64,000 nucleotides of DNA from contig NZ_SNZP01000008.1 of the NCBI RefSeq assembly GCF_004363805.1, forward strand, positions 114,063 to 178,062. Direction: 5' to 3'. The translations under genes and the position numbers were made by a program. Positions 7,836 to 17,839 of this stretch are shown piece after piece; positions within the stretch are counted from its first letter, which is position 1; each line of letters opens with the position of its first letter. The notes under the pieces are model-generated. The model saw only the letters and a program-made list of their open reading frames with translations, made no database searches and was not told the DNA's origin. This DNA comes from Paludibacterium purpuratum (lineage in GTDB: Bacteria; Pseudomonadota; Gammaproteobacteria; Burkholderiales; Chromobacteriaceae).

Positions 7836-9290
7836 TCAGAGAGAGGTCAACGATTGCTTGACGGCGGTCATGCACAGTGCCACGAGTTGCTGCGGCAGCA
7901 CGCCCAGCGCCAGAAGTGCCAAGCCGTTCAGCGACAGCACCAAACGCATGTCCGCACGCACTTCGATGGCGGCATCTTCTTCGGCATCGTCGAAATACAT
8001 CGCCTTGACCACGCGCAGATAGTAGAAAGCGCCGATCAGCGACATCAGCACGGCAAAGACCGCCAGCGGAACCATCCCGGCATTGGCCGCCGCGCGAATC
8101 ACCGCGAACTTGGCGTAGAAACCGGCCAGCGGCGGGATACCGGCCATCGAGAACATGGCCAGCAGCATCAGAAACGCATACCAGCTGTTGCGTTGGTTCA
8201 GCCCCTTGAGATCGGCGACCTTCTCGCATTCGAAGCCGGCGCGCGATAGCGCCAACAGCACACCGAACGCCGCAAGCGACATCAGCACGTAGATGATGGC
8301 GTAGTACATGGCGGACGACATCCCCTCGGCGTTGCCGGTCAGGAAACCGACCAGCAGGAACCCCATGTGCGAGATGGTCGAGTAGGCCAGCATGCGCTTG
8401 ATGTTGGTCTGTACGATCGCGGTGAGGTTGCCCAGCGCCATCGACAGTACGGCGACGATCATCAGCATGCCCTGCCACTGCGACAGCAGTGCTTCCATCC
8501 CCTGCCCCAGAATGCGCGTGAGGAACACGAAGGCCGCGAGCTTGGGCGCGGAACCGATCATCAGCGTGATGGCGGTCGGCGCGCCTTGATAGACGTCAGG
8601 CACCCACATGTGGAACGGCACGGCACCCAGCTTGAAGCACAGCCCGGCAACCAGGAACACCAGACCGAAGACCAACAGCACGGTATTGCCGTTGCCGGAG
8701 GCGATGACGCGGGCGATGGTGGCGATGTCCAGCGAACCCGTCGCGCCATACACCATCGACATGCCATACAGCAGCAGACCGGAGGCCAGCGCACCGAGCA
8801 CAAAGTACTTCATCGCGGCCTCGGTTGCCGGCACCGAGTCGCGACGCAGCGCGATCAGGGCGTAGAGCGCCAACGACAACAGTTCGAGGCCGATGTACAA
8901 CGTCATGAAGTGGCTAGCCGAGACCATGACGTTCATACCGAGCAGGGCGAACAGCGTCAACGTGAAGTACTCGCCCTTGAACATCTGGCGATCCGCCACG
9001 TATTGCCGGGTATAGATCAGCACGGCGGCGGTCACGCCGTACAGGAAGAACTTGATAACGCCGGACAGCGGGTCGGCCACGAACATCTTCTGAAAGGTTT
9101 CGACCGGTACCGGTGTCCAGGCCAGGTACTGCATCGCAGCACAGCCCGCCAACGTCGCCAGCGACAACCCGTAGAGGACACCGCGCCGCTCGTCGTCGAG
9201 CAACATGTCGATCACAAGCAAGACCAGCACCGCCGAGAGCAGGAACAGCTCGGGCAAGGCCGGCATCAGGTTCAAAGTAGCCCAGTTCAT
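7836..9290 (-). CDS. nuoN: NADH-quinone oxidoreductase subunit N
   Basis: One of three antiporter-like proton-pumping subunits in the membrane arm of complex I. The 484-residue product is a normal length with about 14 membrane segments. The proton-channel region includes LVAGLCFKLGAVPFHMWVPDVYQG (about residues 213-236) with the conserved channel Lys, and NIKRMLAYSTISHMGFLL near residue 295. It lies between nuoM (15 bp upstream) and DUF2818. No frame break was seen. Confidence 0.97.
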   Translation of the reverse strand: MNWATLNLMPALPELFLLSAVLVLLVIDMLLDDERRGVLYGLSLATLAGCAAMQYLAWTPVPVETFQKMFVADPLSGVIKFFLYGVTAAVLIYTRQYVADRQMFKGEYFTLTLFALLGMNVMVSASHFMTLYIGLELLSLALYALIALRRDSVPATEAAMKYFVLGALASGLLLYGMSMVYGATGSLDIATIARVIASGNGNTVLLVFGLVFLVAGLCFKLGAVPFHMWVPDVYQGAPTAITLMIGSAPKLAAFVFLTRILGQGMEALLSQWQGMLMIVAVLSMALGNLTAIVQTNIKRMLAYSTISHMGFLLVGFLTGNAEGMSSAMYYAIIYVLMSLAAFGVLLALSRAGFECEKVADLKGLNQRNSWYAFLMLLAMFSMAGIPPLAGFYAKFAVIRAAANAGMVPLAVFAVLMSLIGAFYYLRVVKAMYFDDAEEDAAIEVRADMRLVLSLNGLALLALGVLPQQLVALCMTAVKQSLTSL

Positions 9291-9305
9291 TGTGTTTTCC
9301 TTGCC

Positions 9306-10799
9306 TTACAGCTTGCTTTGCGCCACGTGGGCAATCAGATCGTTCACCGCCGGGTGCATCTTGTCGATGAAAGCCTGCGGATACAGCCCCATGCCAAGCA
9401 CGGTCAACGCCAACAGCGCCAGCACCAGGAACTCGCGCTTGTTGATGTCCTTGAGCTCGGCCACGTGGTCGTTGGCCACTTCGCCGAAGATCACGCGCTT
9501 GAACATCCACAGCGTATAGGCCGCGCCGAAGATCAACGTCGTGGCGGCGAGCGCCGCATACCAGAAGTTCACCTGCACCGCGCCGAGGATCACCATGAAC
9601 TCGCCGACGAAGCCCGAGGTCGCCGGCAAACCGGCATTGGCCATGGCAAACAACATCATGAAGGCGGCGAACATCGGCATCTTGTTGGCCACGCCGCCAT
9701 AATCGCCGATGTTGCGGCTATGCATGCGGTCGTACATGACGCCGATCGACATAAACATCGCAGCCGATACGAAGCCGTGCGACACCATCTGGATCAGTGC
9801 GCCTTCGACGGCGTAAACGTTCTGGGTGTTGCCGGCAAACATGAAGATGCCGAGCGTCACGAAGCCCATGTGCGAAATCGACGAGTAGGCCACCAGTTTC
9901 TTCATATCGGTCTGCACCAGCGCCACCAGGCCGATGTACACCACCGCGATCAGCGACAGCGTCACCATGAAGCCGGACAGATAACGCGAAGCGTCCGGTG
10001 CGATCGGCAGCGCAAAGCGCAGGAAGCCGTAAGCGCCGATCTTCAGCGTGATCGCCGCCAGCACCATCGAACCGCCGGTCGGCGCCTCGACGTGCGCGTC
10101 CGGCAACCAGGTGTGCACCGGCCACATCGGCACCTTGACGGCGAACGACAGGAAGAAGGCGATGAAGAGCATGATTTGCACGTCGAAGGCGATCTTCAGA
10201 TCCTGGAAGGCCGAAATCTCGAAGGTGTTGCCCGCCTTGTTGTACAGGTAGATGAAGGCCACCAGCATCAGCAGCGAGCCCAACAACGTGTACAGGAAGA
10301 ACTTGATCGACGCATACACCCGGCGCGGCCCGCCCCAGACACCGATGATCAGGTACATCGGGATCAGCATGCCCTCGAAGAACACGTAGAACAGAATCGC
10401 GTCGAGCGCGGCGAAGGCGCCGTTGATCAAACCGGACATGATCAGGAAGGCCGCCATGTATTGCGCGGTACGCTTCTGGATCACTTCCCAACCGGTGATC
10501 ACCACCAAAAGCGTGGTGAAGCTGTTGAGAACCACGAACAGCATCGAAATGCCATCAACGCCAAGGTGGTAGTTGATGTTGAGCGCTTCGATCCAGGGAT
10601 GCATTTCTTCGAACTGCATGCCGCCATGCAGTTCGGCAAAGCCGGTAAACAGCGGCAGCGAAAGCAGGAAGCCCGCCAACGCCCCCACCACGGCGATCCA
10701 GCGCGCGAGGCGGGCATGGGCATCGCTGCCGGTTGCCAGGACCAAGAGGCCGAACAGAATCGGCACCCAGATCACCAGACTTAGAACATTAGTCAACAT
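9306..10799 (-). CDS. nuoM: NADH-quinone oxidoreductase subunit M
   Basis: Antiporter-like proton-translocating subunit of complex I, 497 residues with about 14 membrane helices. Recognisable segments are YHLGVDGISMLFVVLNSF near residue 80, the conserved Glu of FVFFEGMLIPMYLIIGVWGG (about residues 140-160), FAVKVPMWPVHTWLPDAHVE (about residues 230-250) and DMKKLVAYSSISHMGFV. Position between nuoL and nuoN agrees with the standard order. Confidence 0.97.
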   Translation of the reverse strand: MLTNVLSLVIWVPILFGLLVLATGSDAHARLARWIAVVGALAGFLLSLPLFTGFAELHGGMQFEEMHPWIEALNINYHLGVDGISMLFVVLNSFTTLLVVITGWEVIQKRTAQYMAAFLIMSGLINGAFAALDAILFYVFFEGMLIPMYLIIGVWGGPRRVYASIKFFLYTLLGSLLMLVAFIYLYNKAGNTFEISAFQDLKIAFDVQIMLFIAFFLSFAVKVPMWPVHTWLPDAHVEAPTGGSMVLAAITLKIGAYGFLRFALPIAPDASRYLSGFMVTLSLIAVVYIGLVALVQTDMKKLVAYSSISHMGFVTLGIFMFAGNTQNVYAVEGALIQMVSHGFVSAAMFMSIGVMYDRMHSRNIGDYGGVANKMPMFAAFMMLFAMANAGLPATSGFVGEFMVILGAVQVNFWYAALAATTLIFGAAYTLWMFKRVIFGEVANDHVAELKDINKREFLVLALLALTVLGMGLYPQAFIDKMHPAVNDLIAHVAQSKL

Positions 10800-10838
10800 A
10801 GTCGAAACCTTGTGTTTTCAATCCCGGTTTTTCGTGGC

Positions 10839-12872
10839 TCAGCGCAAGATCAGCGGTGCGAACCAATAGGTCATCAAAGCCAGCACGCCAAGAATCATGG
10901 TGGCGGCATAGCTGTAGATGAAGCCGGTCTGCAAGCGACGGGTCAGGCGCGAGATCGAGGCCACCATGGCCGCGGATCCATTCACCAACAGACCGTCGAT
11001 CAGCAGCATGTCGCCGATCTTCCAGAAAGCATTGCCCAGCCAGCGAGAGCCCTTGGCAAAGACCGCAAAGTACAGCTCATCCAGGTAGTACTTGTTGACG
11101 AGCAGGACATAGACGCCATTGATGCGGCGACGAATCGCGTCCGGCAATTGCGGCGCCTTCATGTAGCCGATCCAGGCTGCCAGCACGCCGGCAGCGGCCA
11201 ACCACAGCGGCAACGAGCGCAGAGATTCGAGCGCCATGGCTGTGGCACCGTGGAACTCCTCGCCCAAATGCAGCAGGGCCGGATGCTTGATGGCGTCGAT
11301 CACGACCGCGCCATTGAAGAAGTCGCCGTAGACCAGCGGGCCGACCGCCAGGTAGCCGATGACCACCGACGGGATCGCCAGCAGCACCAGCGGCAGGGTT
11401 ACCACCCATGGCGATTCGTGCGGATTGTCGTTGGGCCCCAGGCCATGATGATGTTCGTCTTCGTCATGCGCGTCGGCCTCGTGCTCGTGCACGTTCAGCT
11501 TCCAGCGCTCCTTGCCGTGGAACACCATGAAGTACATACGGAACGAATAGAGCGCGGTGACGAACACGCTGGCCGTCAGCGCGAAGCTGGCAAAGCCGGC
11601 TGCCGGCAGCTGCGATTGGTTGACCGCCTCGATGATCGAATCTTTGGAGTAGAAGCCGGCGAAGAACGGCGTACCGATCAGCGCCAGCGACCCGACCAGC
11701 GAGGTCAGCCAGGTAATCGGCATGTACTTGCGCAGGCCGCCCATGTTGCGCATGTCCTGATCGTGATGCATGCCCATGATCACCGAACCTGCGGCCAAGA
11801 ACAGCAGCGCCTTGAAGAAGGCGTGGGTCATGACGTGGAACACCGCCACCGAGTAGGCCGAAGCGCCGAGCGCCACGGTCATGTACCCCAGTTGCGACAG
11901 CGTCGAGTAGGCAACCACACGCTTGATGTCGTTTTGCACCACGCCGAGGAAGCCCATGAACAACGCGGTGATCGAGCCGATGATCATGATGAAGTTGAGC
12001 GCGGTATCCGACAACTCGAACAGCGGGCTCATGCGCGCCACCATGAAGATACCGGCCGTCACCATGGTAGCCGCGTGGATCAGCGCCGAGATCGGCGTCG
12101 GACCTTCCATCGAGTCAGGCAGCCACACATGCAACGGGAATTGCGCCGACTTGCCCATGGCACCGACGAACAGCAGGACGCAGGTGACGCTCATCAGCGA
12201 CCAGGCGTGCCCCGGGATCAGTTCGATGGTCTTTGCGGCAAGCTGCGGCGCCATGGCGAAGACGTCGCGGTATTCGAGCGAGCCGCCGAAATAGGCCAGT
12301 ATCAGGCCGATACCCAGGAGGAAGCCGAAGTCGCCCACCCGGTTAACCAGAAAGGCCTTCAGGTTGGCGAAGATCGCGGTCGGTCGCTTGAACCAGAAAC
12401 CGATGAGCAGGTAGGACACCAGGCCCACCGCTTCCCAGCCGAAGAACAACTGGATGAAGTTGTTGCTCATCACCAGCATCAGCATCGAGAAGGTGAATAG
12501 CGAGATGTAGCTGAAGAAGCGCTGGTAGCCCGGGTCTTCCTGCATATAGCCGATGGTGTAGATATGCACCATCAGCGACACGCTGGTCACCACGGCCATC
12601 ATCAACGCCGAGAGCGCGTCGATCTGGAAACCGACCGAATAGGTGTTGCCGTTCACTGTCAGCCAGGTATACACCGGCTCGTTGAACACCGGCGCATGCC
12701 CGAATACGAAGCCGGAAAGCACCTTGAGCGACAGGATGGCGGACACGGCCACGCCGGCGATGGTGACCACGTGCGCAGCACGCCGGCCGATCGCCCAGCC
12801 AAACAGGCCTGCAACGATCGATCCGGCAAGCGGAGCCAGCGCGATCAGCAGTAGTAGGGTTTTCATATCCAT
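10839..12872 (-). CDS. nuoL: NADH-quinone oxidoreductase subunit L
   Basis: The distal antiporter-like subunit of complex I with a long lateral helix, 677 residues. The proton-channel regions FFGWEAVGLVSYLLIGFW (about residues 140-157), AQFPLHVWLPDSMEGPTPIS (about residues 230-250) and NDIKRVVAYSTLSQLGYM (about residue 310) are intact. A His/Asp/Glu-rich insert (HEHEADAHDEDEHHHG, about residues 460-475) precedes the C-terminal region, as in other betaproteobacterial NuoL. It starts 28 bp after the nuoK stop. Confidence 0.97.
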   Translation of the reverse strand: MDMKTLLLLIALAPLAGSIVAGLFGWAIGRRAAHVVTIAGVAVSAILSLKVLSGFVFGHAPVFNEPVYTWLTVNGNTYSVGFQIDALSALMMAVVTSVSLMVHIYTIGYMQEDPGYQRFFSYISLFTFSMLMLVMSNNFIQLFFGWEAVGLVSYLLIGFWFKRPTAIFANLKAFLVNRVGDFGFLLGIGLILAYFGGSLEYRDVFAMAPQLAAKTIELIPGHAWSLMSVTCVLLFVGAMGKSAQFPLHVWLPDSMEGPTPISALIHAATMVTAGIFMVARMSPLFELSDTALNFIMIIGSITALFMGFLGVVQNDIKRVVAYSTLSQLGYMTVALGASAYSVAVFHVMTHAFFKALLFLAAGSVIMGMHHDQDMRNMGGLRKYMPITWLTSLVGSLALIGTPFFAGFYSKDSIIEAVNQSQLPAAGFASFALTASVFVTALYSFRMYFMVFHGKERWKLNVHEHEADAHDEDEHHHGLGPNDNPHESPWVVTLPLVLLAIPSVVIGYLAVGPLVYGDFFNGAVVIDAIKHPALLHLGEEFHGATAMALESLRSLPLWLAAAGVLAAWIGYMKAPQLPDAIRRRINGVYVLLVNKYYLDELYFAVFAKGSRWLGNAFWKIGDMLLIDGLLVNGSAAMVASISRLTRRLQTGFIYSYAATMILGVLALMTYWFAPLILR

Positions 12873-12900
12873 GTTGTCTGCTTTGTATTTTGGTTATGCA

Positions 12901-13206
12901 TCAGCCCTTGAGGCTCCCCAGGTCTTCGACATTGATGGTGCGCAGATTGCGGAACAGCACCACCAGGATGGCCAGGCCGATGGCCGACTCGGCCGCCGCC
13001 ACGGTCAGGATGAAGAAGACGAAGATCTGCCCTGCGGTATCCGACAGGTAATGCGAGAACGCGATGAAGTTGCAATTCACCGCCAGCAACATCAACTCGA
13101 TCGACATCAACAGCACAATGATGTTTTTACGGTTGAGGAAAATCCCTAGCACGCTGATGGCAAACAGGATCGCGGCCAGCACCAGGAAGTGTGTGAGTGT
13201 CAGCAC
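12901..13206 (-). CDS. nuoK: NADH-quinone oxidoreductase subunit K
   Basis: Small membrane subunit of complex I (101 residues, three membrane helices) carrying the conserved buried glutamates of the proton path: the [10 protein letters not shown] segment at about residues 34-43 and the [11 protein letters not shown] segment at about residues 70-80. Begins [19 protein letters not shown]. It lies between nuoJ and nuoL in the normal order, with 26 bp to nuoJ. Confidence 0.97.
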   Translation of the reverse strand: MLTLTHFLVLAAILFAISVLGIFLNRKNIIVLLMSIELMLLAVNCNFIAFSHYLSDTAGQIFVFFILTVAAAESAIGLAILVVLFRNLRTINVEDLGSLKG

Positions 13207-13232
13207 GATGCCTCCTTTTTCGTGGGTGGCCG

Positions 13233-13871
13233 TCAGGCCTGGGGTTGATCTTCGTCGGTCGCGGCGGTATCCACCGGTGCGGCCGCCATCTTGACGATGC
13301 GAACGCGATCGACGGCGCGCACAGCGACTTGCTCGCTGACATTCATGGCCTTGCTGTCCTTACGTTGACGCTGGGTCAGCGCGATGGCAGCGACAATGGC
13401 CAACAGCAGCACCACCGAGGCAAGCTCGGTCGCGTACATATAGCGGGTGTACATCAGCACGCCCAGCTCGCGCACGTTGCTGAAGTCGGCCGACAACGGC
13501 GCGCGCGCCGGATAGGTGTGGAGACCGGCTTCGGGGCTGCCGAGGATCAGCGCCATTTCGCCGGCCATGATGATGGCGATGGTGCCGGCCAGCGGAAAGT
13601 TCTTCCAAAAACCTTCGCGCAGCTTCTCGATGTCGATGTCGAGCATCATCACCACGAACAGGAACAGCACCATGACCGCGCCGACGTAGACCAGCACCAG
13701 CGAAATCGCCAGGAACTCCGACTCGAGCAGCATCCACAAGCCAGAGGCCGTGAAGAACGACAACACCAGGAACAAGGCGGCATGCACCGGGTTCTTGGCG
13801 GTGATCACGCGGAAAGCCGCGAGCAGCAGGATCGCCGACAATATGTAGAAAACAACGGTTGTAAAGCTCAT
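13233..13871 (-). CDS. nuoJ: NADH-quinone oxidoreductase subunit J
   Basis: Membrane subunit of complex I contributing to coupling between quinone reduction and proton pumping. The 212-residue product has five membrane helices, with the conserved [19 protein letters not shown] segment at about residues 58-76 and [20 protein letters not shown] near residue 27. A hydrophilic C-terminal tail of about 40 residues ends in TDEDQPQA. It lies 9 bp after nuoI. Confidence 0.96.
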   Translation of the reverse strand: MSFTTVVFYILSAILLLAAFRVITAKNPVHAALFLVLSFFTASGLWMLLESEFLAISLVLVYVGAVMVLFLFVVMMLDIDIEKLREGFWKNFPLAGTIAIIMAGEMALILGSPEAGLHTYPARAPLSADFSNVRELGVLMYTRYMYATELASVVLLLAIVAAIALTQRQRKDSKAMNVSEQVAVRAVDRVRIVKMAAAPVDTAATDEDQPQA

Positions 13872-13880
13872 GTCTCCCCC

Positions 13881-14369
13881 TTAGCGGTACTTGGCGTCGG
13901 CCGCCTTGTTGGCGGCGATTTCGGCCTCGTACTTGTCGCCGATCGCCAGCAGCATCGGTTTGGTGTAGTAGAGGTCGCCACGCTTCTCGCCGTGGAATTC
14001 AAGGATGTGGGTTTCCACGATGGCGTCCACCGGACAAGCCTCTTCGCAGAAGCCGCAGTAGATGCACTTGATCAAATCGATGTCGTAGCGCGTGGTTCGG
14101 CGGGTGCCGTCGGCGCGCTCATCCGACTCGATGGTGATCGCCAGCGCAGGACAGACTGCCTCGCACAGCTTGCAGGCAATACAGCGTTCTTCGCCGTTGG
14201 GATAGCGCCGCAGGGCGTGCAGGCCGCGGAACCGCGGCGATTGCGGCGTCTTTTCTTCCGGATACTGGACGGTGATCTTGCGCGCGAACAAATGGCGCCC
14301 GGTCAGCATCAGGCCCTGTACCAGCTCGACCAGCAGGAAGGTTTTGAAAAACTTGCGAATCGATTCCAT
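13881..14369 (-). CDS. nuoI: NADH-quinone oxidoreductase subunit I
   Basis: Peripheral-arm ferredoxin-like subunit carrying clusters N6a and N6b. The 162-residue product has two CxxCxxCxxxCP motifs: [12 protein letters not shown] at about residues 60-71 and [12 protein letters not shown] at about residues 99-110. These pass electrons to NuoB. It lies 17 bp after the nuoH stop. Confidence 0.97.
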   Translation of the reverse strand: MESIRKFFKTFLLVELVQGLMLTGRHLFARKITVQYPEEKTPQSPRFRGLHALRRYPNGEERCIACKLCEAVCPALAITIESDERADGTRRTTRYDIDLIKCIYCGFCEEACPVDAIVETHILEFHGEKRGDLYYTKPMLLAIGDKYEAEIAANKAADAKYR

Positions 14370-14386
14370 GCTCTTTGCCTAAAGTA

Positions 14387-15433
14387 TCAGTTCCAGAGGG
14401 AAACCGGGCTCATCATCCAGGCGCCCAGTACCACCACCCATACCAGCGTAACCGGAATGAACACCTTCCAGCCCAGACGCATGATCTGGTCATAGCGATA
14501 ACGCGGGAAGGTGGCCCGGAACCACAGGAAGCAGAACAGCACGAACGACATCTTCGCCGCCATCCAGAAAAAGCTGCCCGCCCCGAGCCAACCCCAGCTC
14601 GCAGGGAACGGCGACAGCCAACCGCCGAGGAACATCAGCGAAGTCATGGCGGAGACCAAAATCATGTTGGCGTACTCGGCCAGGAAGAAGATCGCGAATG
14701 CCATGCCGGAGTATTCCACATGGAAACCGGCGACGATTTCCGACTCCCCCTCGGCCACGTCGAACGGTGCGCGGTTGGTTTCCGCCACGCCGGAGATGAG
14801 ATACACCAGGAACAGCGGGAACAGCGGCAACCAGTTCCACGACAAGATCGAACCGCCGGCAAAACCGTGCCCCTGCTGCTTGACGATTTCGACCAAGTTG
14901 AGGCTGCCCGACACCATCAGTACGCCAACCAGCGCGAAGCCCATGGCGATTTCATAGGACACGATCTGCGCCGCCGAGCGCATCCCCCCCAGGAACGAGT
15001 ACTTGGAGTTGCCCGCCCAGCCGGCGATGATCACGCCGTACACGCCCATCGAGGTGATGGCCATGATGTACAGCAACGAGGCGTTGGTGTTGGCCAGCAC
15101 CAGGTGGTCGGTAAACGGCACCACCGCCCAGGCGGCCAGGGCCGGCATGATCGACAGGATCGGCGCCAGCAGGAACAGACCCTTGCTCGACTTGGCCGGC
15201 AGGATGATTTCCTTCATCAACAGCTTGATGCCGTCGGCGATCGGCTGCAACAGGCCGAGCGGGCCGACGCGGTTCGGTCCGATGCGCACCTGCATGTAGC
15301 CGATGACCTTACGCTCGGCGTAGGTCAGGTAGGCCACGGCAAGCATCATCGGGGCGACGATGACGACGATTTTCAGCAGGGTCCAGATCACGTACCCAAG
15401 CTGAGTGCCCAAATAGGATTGCAATAGCTCCAT
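14387..15433 (-). CDS. nuoH: NADH-quinone oxidoreductase subunit H
   Basis: Membrane subunit forming much of the quinone-binding chamber, 348 residues with eight membrane helices. Signature segments are [20 protein letters not shown] at about residues 44-63, the acidic [20 protein letters not shown] loop at about residues 217-236, and [20 protein letters not shown] at about residues 306-325. It lies 3 bp after nuoG. Confidence 0.98.
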   Translation of the reverse strand: MELLQSYLGTQLGYVIWTLLKIVVIVAPMMLAVAYLTYAERKVIGYMQVRIGPNRVGPLGLLQPIADGIKLLMKEIILPAKSSKGLFLLAPILSIMPALAAWAVVPFTDHLVLANTNASLLYIMAITSMGVYGVIIAGWAGNSKYSFLGGMRSAAQIVSYEIAMGFALVGVLMVSGSLNLVEIVKQQGHGFAGGSILSWNWLPLFPLFLVYLISGVAETNRAPFDVAEGESEIVAGFHVEYSGMAFAIFFLAEYANMILVSAMTSLMFLGGWLSPFPASWGWLGAGSFFWMAAKMSFVLFCFLWFRATFPRYRYDQIMRLGWKVFIPVTLVWVVVLGAWMMSPVSLWN

Positions 15434-15436
15434 GGC

Positions 15437-17794
15437 TTACCCCTGAGTAATCTGGATCGGGTCGAACATGCCGCCGAGCGCCAGCGTATCCGAGTGCGCG
15501 GTCGCCAAACGCAAGGCATCGGGCGGCAAGCTGTCGTCGGCATCGATACGCACCCGGACAGCGCCCTCGCCCTGGCGGACGATCGCTTCGCTACCGGCGT
15601 TCACCCCGGCGGCGGCCAGCACGCTGCTATGCGCGCTGGCGTGCGGCGCGGCGGCCCAAACGGTTTGCTGCAGCGATGCCGCGCGGCGGCAGATCGGATC
15701 GGCCTGATACATCGGCACTTCGCCGACACGGGTCAAGCCGGCCTTGATCGAGGCATCGATGGCGGGCATCGGCGCGACGGCATTGTCGAGCAATGCGGCG
15801 ATCTCGCCCATCCCCTGCCATTCGGCGCGAACTTCCTCCACCGAGGTATATTCGAAGCCCGGCAAGCCGAGCATCGTCCCCAGCACGCGCAACACCTTCC
15901 AGGCCGGACGTGCTTCGCCCAGTGGGCGCACCGCGCCGTTAAAGGTCTGCAGACGGCCTTCCATGTTGATGAACGAGCCGGCCGTCTCCGAGAACGGCGC
16001 GACCGGCAGCAATACATCGGCATAATCGAGCAAACCATCCGCCTTATAGGCCGTCAACGCGATCACGGTGGCGGCGGCCTTCATCGCTGCCACGGCGGCT
16101 TGCGGGTTATAGCTATCGAACTCGACTTCGGTATGGAGCAGCACGTAAGCCTTGCGCGGCTCGGCAATCATCTGCGCGGCATTGGCGCCGGCAGTCGCCT
16201 TGCTGCCCATGGCGCCGCGATGCGGCAGTACGCCCATCAGCTCGGCGCCAACACTGTTGGCAGCCTCGGCGGTCAGACCGAAACGCGCACCGCTGATGCG
16301 GCCAATCTCCTGTGCCAAAGCCCACAGTTGGCCAAAGGCCGGGTGATGCTGCGCCACGTTGCCCAACAGCAGCGCTGCGCTCTCGGCGCGGCACAGGCTC
16401 TCGGCCATGCGCTCGGCTTCGGCACCGACCTGCACCAGGGCCAAGTCGGCGCCGGCCGTTTCGCCCTTGATGGCGGCAACCGCCTTAAGCACCTGGGCCA
16501 GGCCGTTGACCAGCGCGTTCGGCGCGACGGTCAGACGAGCGAAGAGCGGCGTCAGCAGATCTTCCGCCACCGCATGCAATACCGAAAGCTCCGTCCCCTT
16601 CTTCACCGCTTGGCGCAAACGGGTTGCCAATAGCGGCTGCTCCTGGCGCTGGGTACTGCCCACCACCAGGATGGCGTTGGCGCTACTGAGATCGGCCACG
16701 GCGCCACCGAGCCAATGCGCGCCGCTTTGGGCGGCGTCCAGGCTGAAATCGCTGCGGCGCAGACGATAGTCGATGTTGTCGACACCGAAGGCGCGTGCCA
16801 GCTTCTGCGCGAGGAACAGTTCCTCGGTCGTGGCGTGAGGGCTCGCCAGGAAGCCGATGGCGTCCTTGCCGTGGTCGTTCGCCACGCCCTTCAAGCCCTT
16901 GACCACGTATTCCAGCGCCGTCTGCCAATCCGTCTCATGCCATTGGCCGCCGTGCTTGATCATCGGCTTTTGCAGCCGGCTGTCGGCGTTGAGACCTTCA
17001 TAGGCGAAGCGGTCGCGATCGGCGAGCCAGCATTCGTTAAGACTTTCGTTCTCCAGCGGCAGAACGCGCATCACTTGGTTGTGCTTGACTTGCACCACAA
17101 GATTGCTGCCCAAGCCATCGTGCGGGCTCACCGAACGGCGGCGAGACAGCTCCCAGGCACGGGTGCTATAGCGGAACGGCTTGGAGGTCAGCGCGCCGAC
17201 CGGGCACAGGTCGATCACGTTGCCGGAGATTTCCGAATTCACGGTCTTGCCCAGGAACGGCAAGATCTCCGAGTGCTCGCCCCGATTGGCCATGCCGATT
17301 TCCTGCAGGCCGCCGATTTCCTCGGTAAAGCGCACACAGCGGGTGCAGTGGATGCAACGCGCCATTTCCTCTGCGCTGACCAGCGGCCCCATGTCCTTGG
17401 CTTCGACCACGCGCTTGGCTTCCTGGTAGCGCGACTGACCGTTGCCGTAGCCCACCGCCAGATCCTGCAGTTGGCATTCGCCGCCCTGATCGCAGATCGG
17501 GCAGTCGAGCGGGTGGTTGATCAGCAGGAATTCCATGACGCCTTGTTGCGCGGCCTTGGCCATCGGCGAATGGGTCATCACCTTCATACCGTCGGTCACC
17601 GGCGTGGCACAGGCCGGCAGCGGTTTGGGCGCTTTTTCCACTTCGACCAGACACATGCGGCAGTTGGCCGCGATGGACAGCTTCTTGTGGTAGCAAAAGT
17701 GCGGGATATAGGTACCGGCCGAGTGGGCCGCATCCATGACGGTGCTGCCTTGCGGCACCGTCAGTTTCTTTCCGTCGATTTCGATTTCAAGCAT
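15437..17794 (-). CDS. nuoG: NADH-quinone oxidoreductase subunit G
   Basis: The large iron-sulfur subunit of the peripheral arm, 785 residues. The N-terminal 2Fe-2S domain has HFCYHKKLSIAANCRMCLVE (about residues 31-50). The His-Cys cluster segment HPLDCPICDQGGECQLQD follows at about residues 94-111, then the 4Fe-4S motif CIHCTRCVRFTEE (about residues 147-159). The C-terminal two-thirds is the molybdopterin-oxidoreductase-like fold without evidence of a cofactor role. Gap of 45 bp to nuoF. Confidence 0.97.
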   Translation of the reverse strand: MLEIEIDGKKLTVPQGSTVMDAAHSAGTYIPHFCYHKKLSIAANCRMCLVEVEKAPKPLPACATPVTDGMKVMTHSPMAKAAQQGVMEFLLINHPLDCPICDQGGECQLQDLAVGYGNGQSRYQEAKRVVEAKDMGPLVSAEEMARCIHCTRCVRFTEEIGGLQEIGMANRGEHSEILPFLGKTVNSEISGNVIDLCPVGALTSKPFRYSTRAWELSRRRSVSPHDGLGSNLVVQVKHNQVMRVLPLENESLNECWLADRDRFAYEGLNADSRLQKPMIKHGGQWHETDWQTALEYVVKGLKGVANDHGKDAIGFLASPHATTEELFLAQKLARAFGVDNIDYRLRRSDFSLDAAQSGAHWLGGAVADLSSANAILVVGSTQRQEQPLLATRLRQAVKKGTELSVLHAVAEDLLTPLFARLTVAPNALVNGLAQVLKAVAAIKGETAGADLALVQVGAEAERMAESLCRAESAALLLGNVAQHHPAFGQLWALAQEIGRISGARFGLTAEAANSVGAELMGVLPHRGAMGSKATAGANAAQMIAEPRKAYVLLHTEVEFDSYNPQAAVAAMKAAATVIALTAYKADGLLDYADVLLPVAPFSETAGSFINMEGRLQTFNGAVRPLGEARPAWKVLRVLGTMLGLPGFEYTSVEEVRAEWQGMGEIAALLDNAVAPMPAIDASIKAGLTRVGEVPMYQADPICRRAASLQQTVWAAAPHASAHSSVLAAAGVNAGSEAIVRQGEGAVRVRIDADDSLPPDALRLATAHSDTLALGGMFDPIQITQG

Positions 17795-17839
17795 AGCGGT
17801 CAGCTACCTGAATTAAGGGCACCCTAACAGGGCGCCGGA

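Noticed and set aside
8367..12500. Very long plus-strand open frames opposite nuoN, nuoM and nuoL (about 805 and 562 codons)
   Set aside because: They are antisense shadows of high-GC coding sequence, are rich in His, Gln and Arg, have no ribosome-binding sites and no recognisable domains. The nuo genes on the minus strand explain the region.
13197..14495. Plus-strand frame of about 432 codons opposite nuoK/J/I
   Set aside because: Shadow of nuo genes; composition is His/Gln-rich and crosses several real gene boundaries.
15494..17827. Long plus-strand frames opposite nuoG
   Set aside because: Same antisense artefact; nuoG is a confident gene on the minus strand with all cluster motifs.
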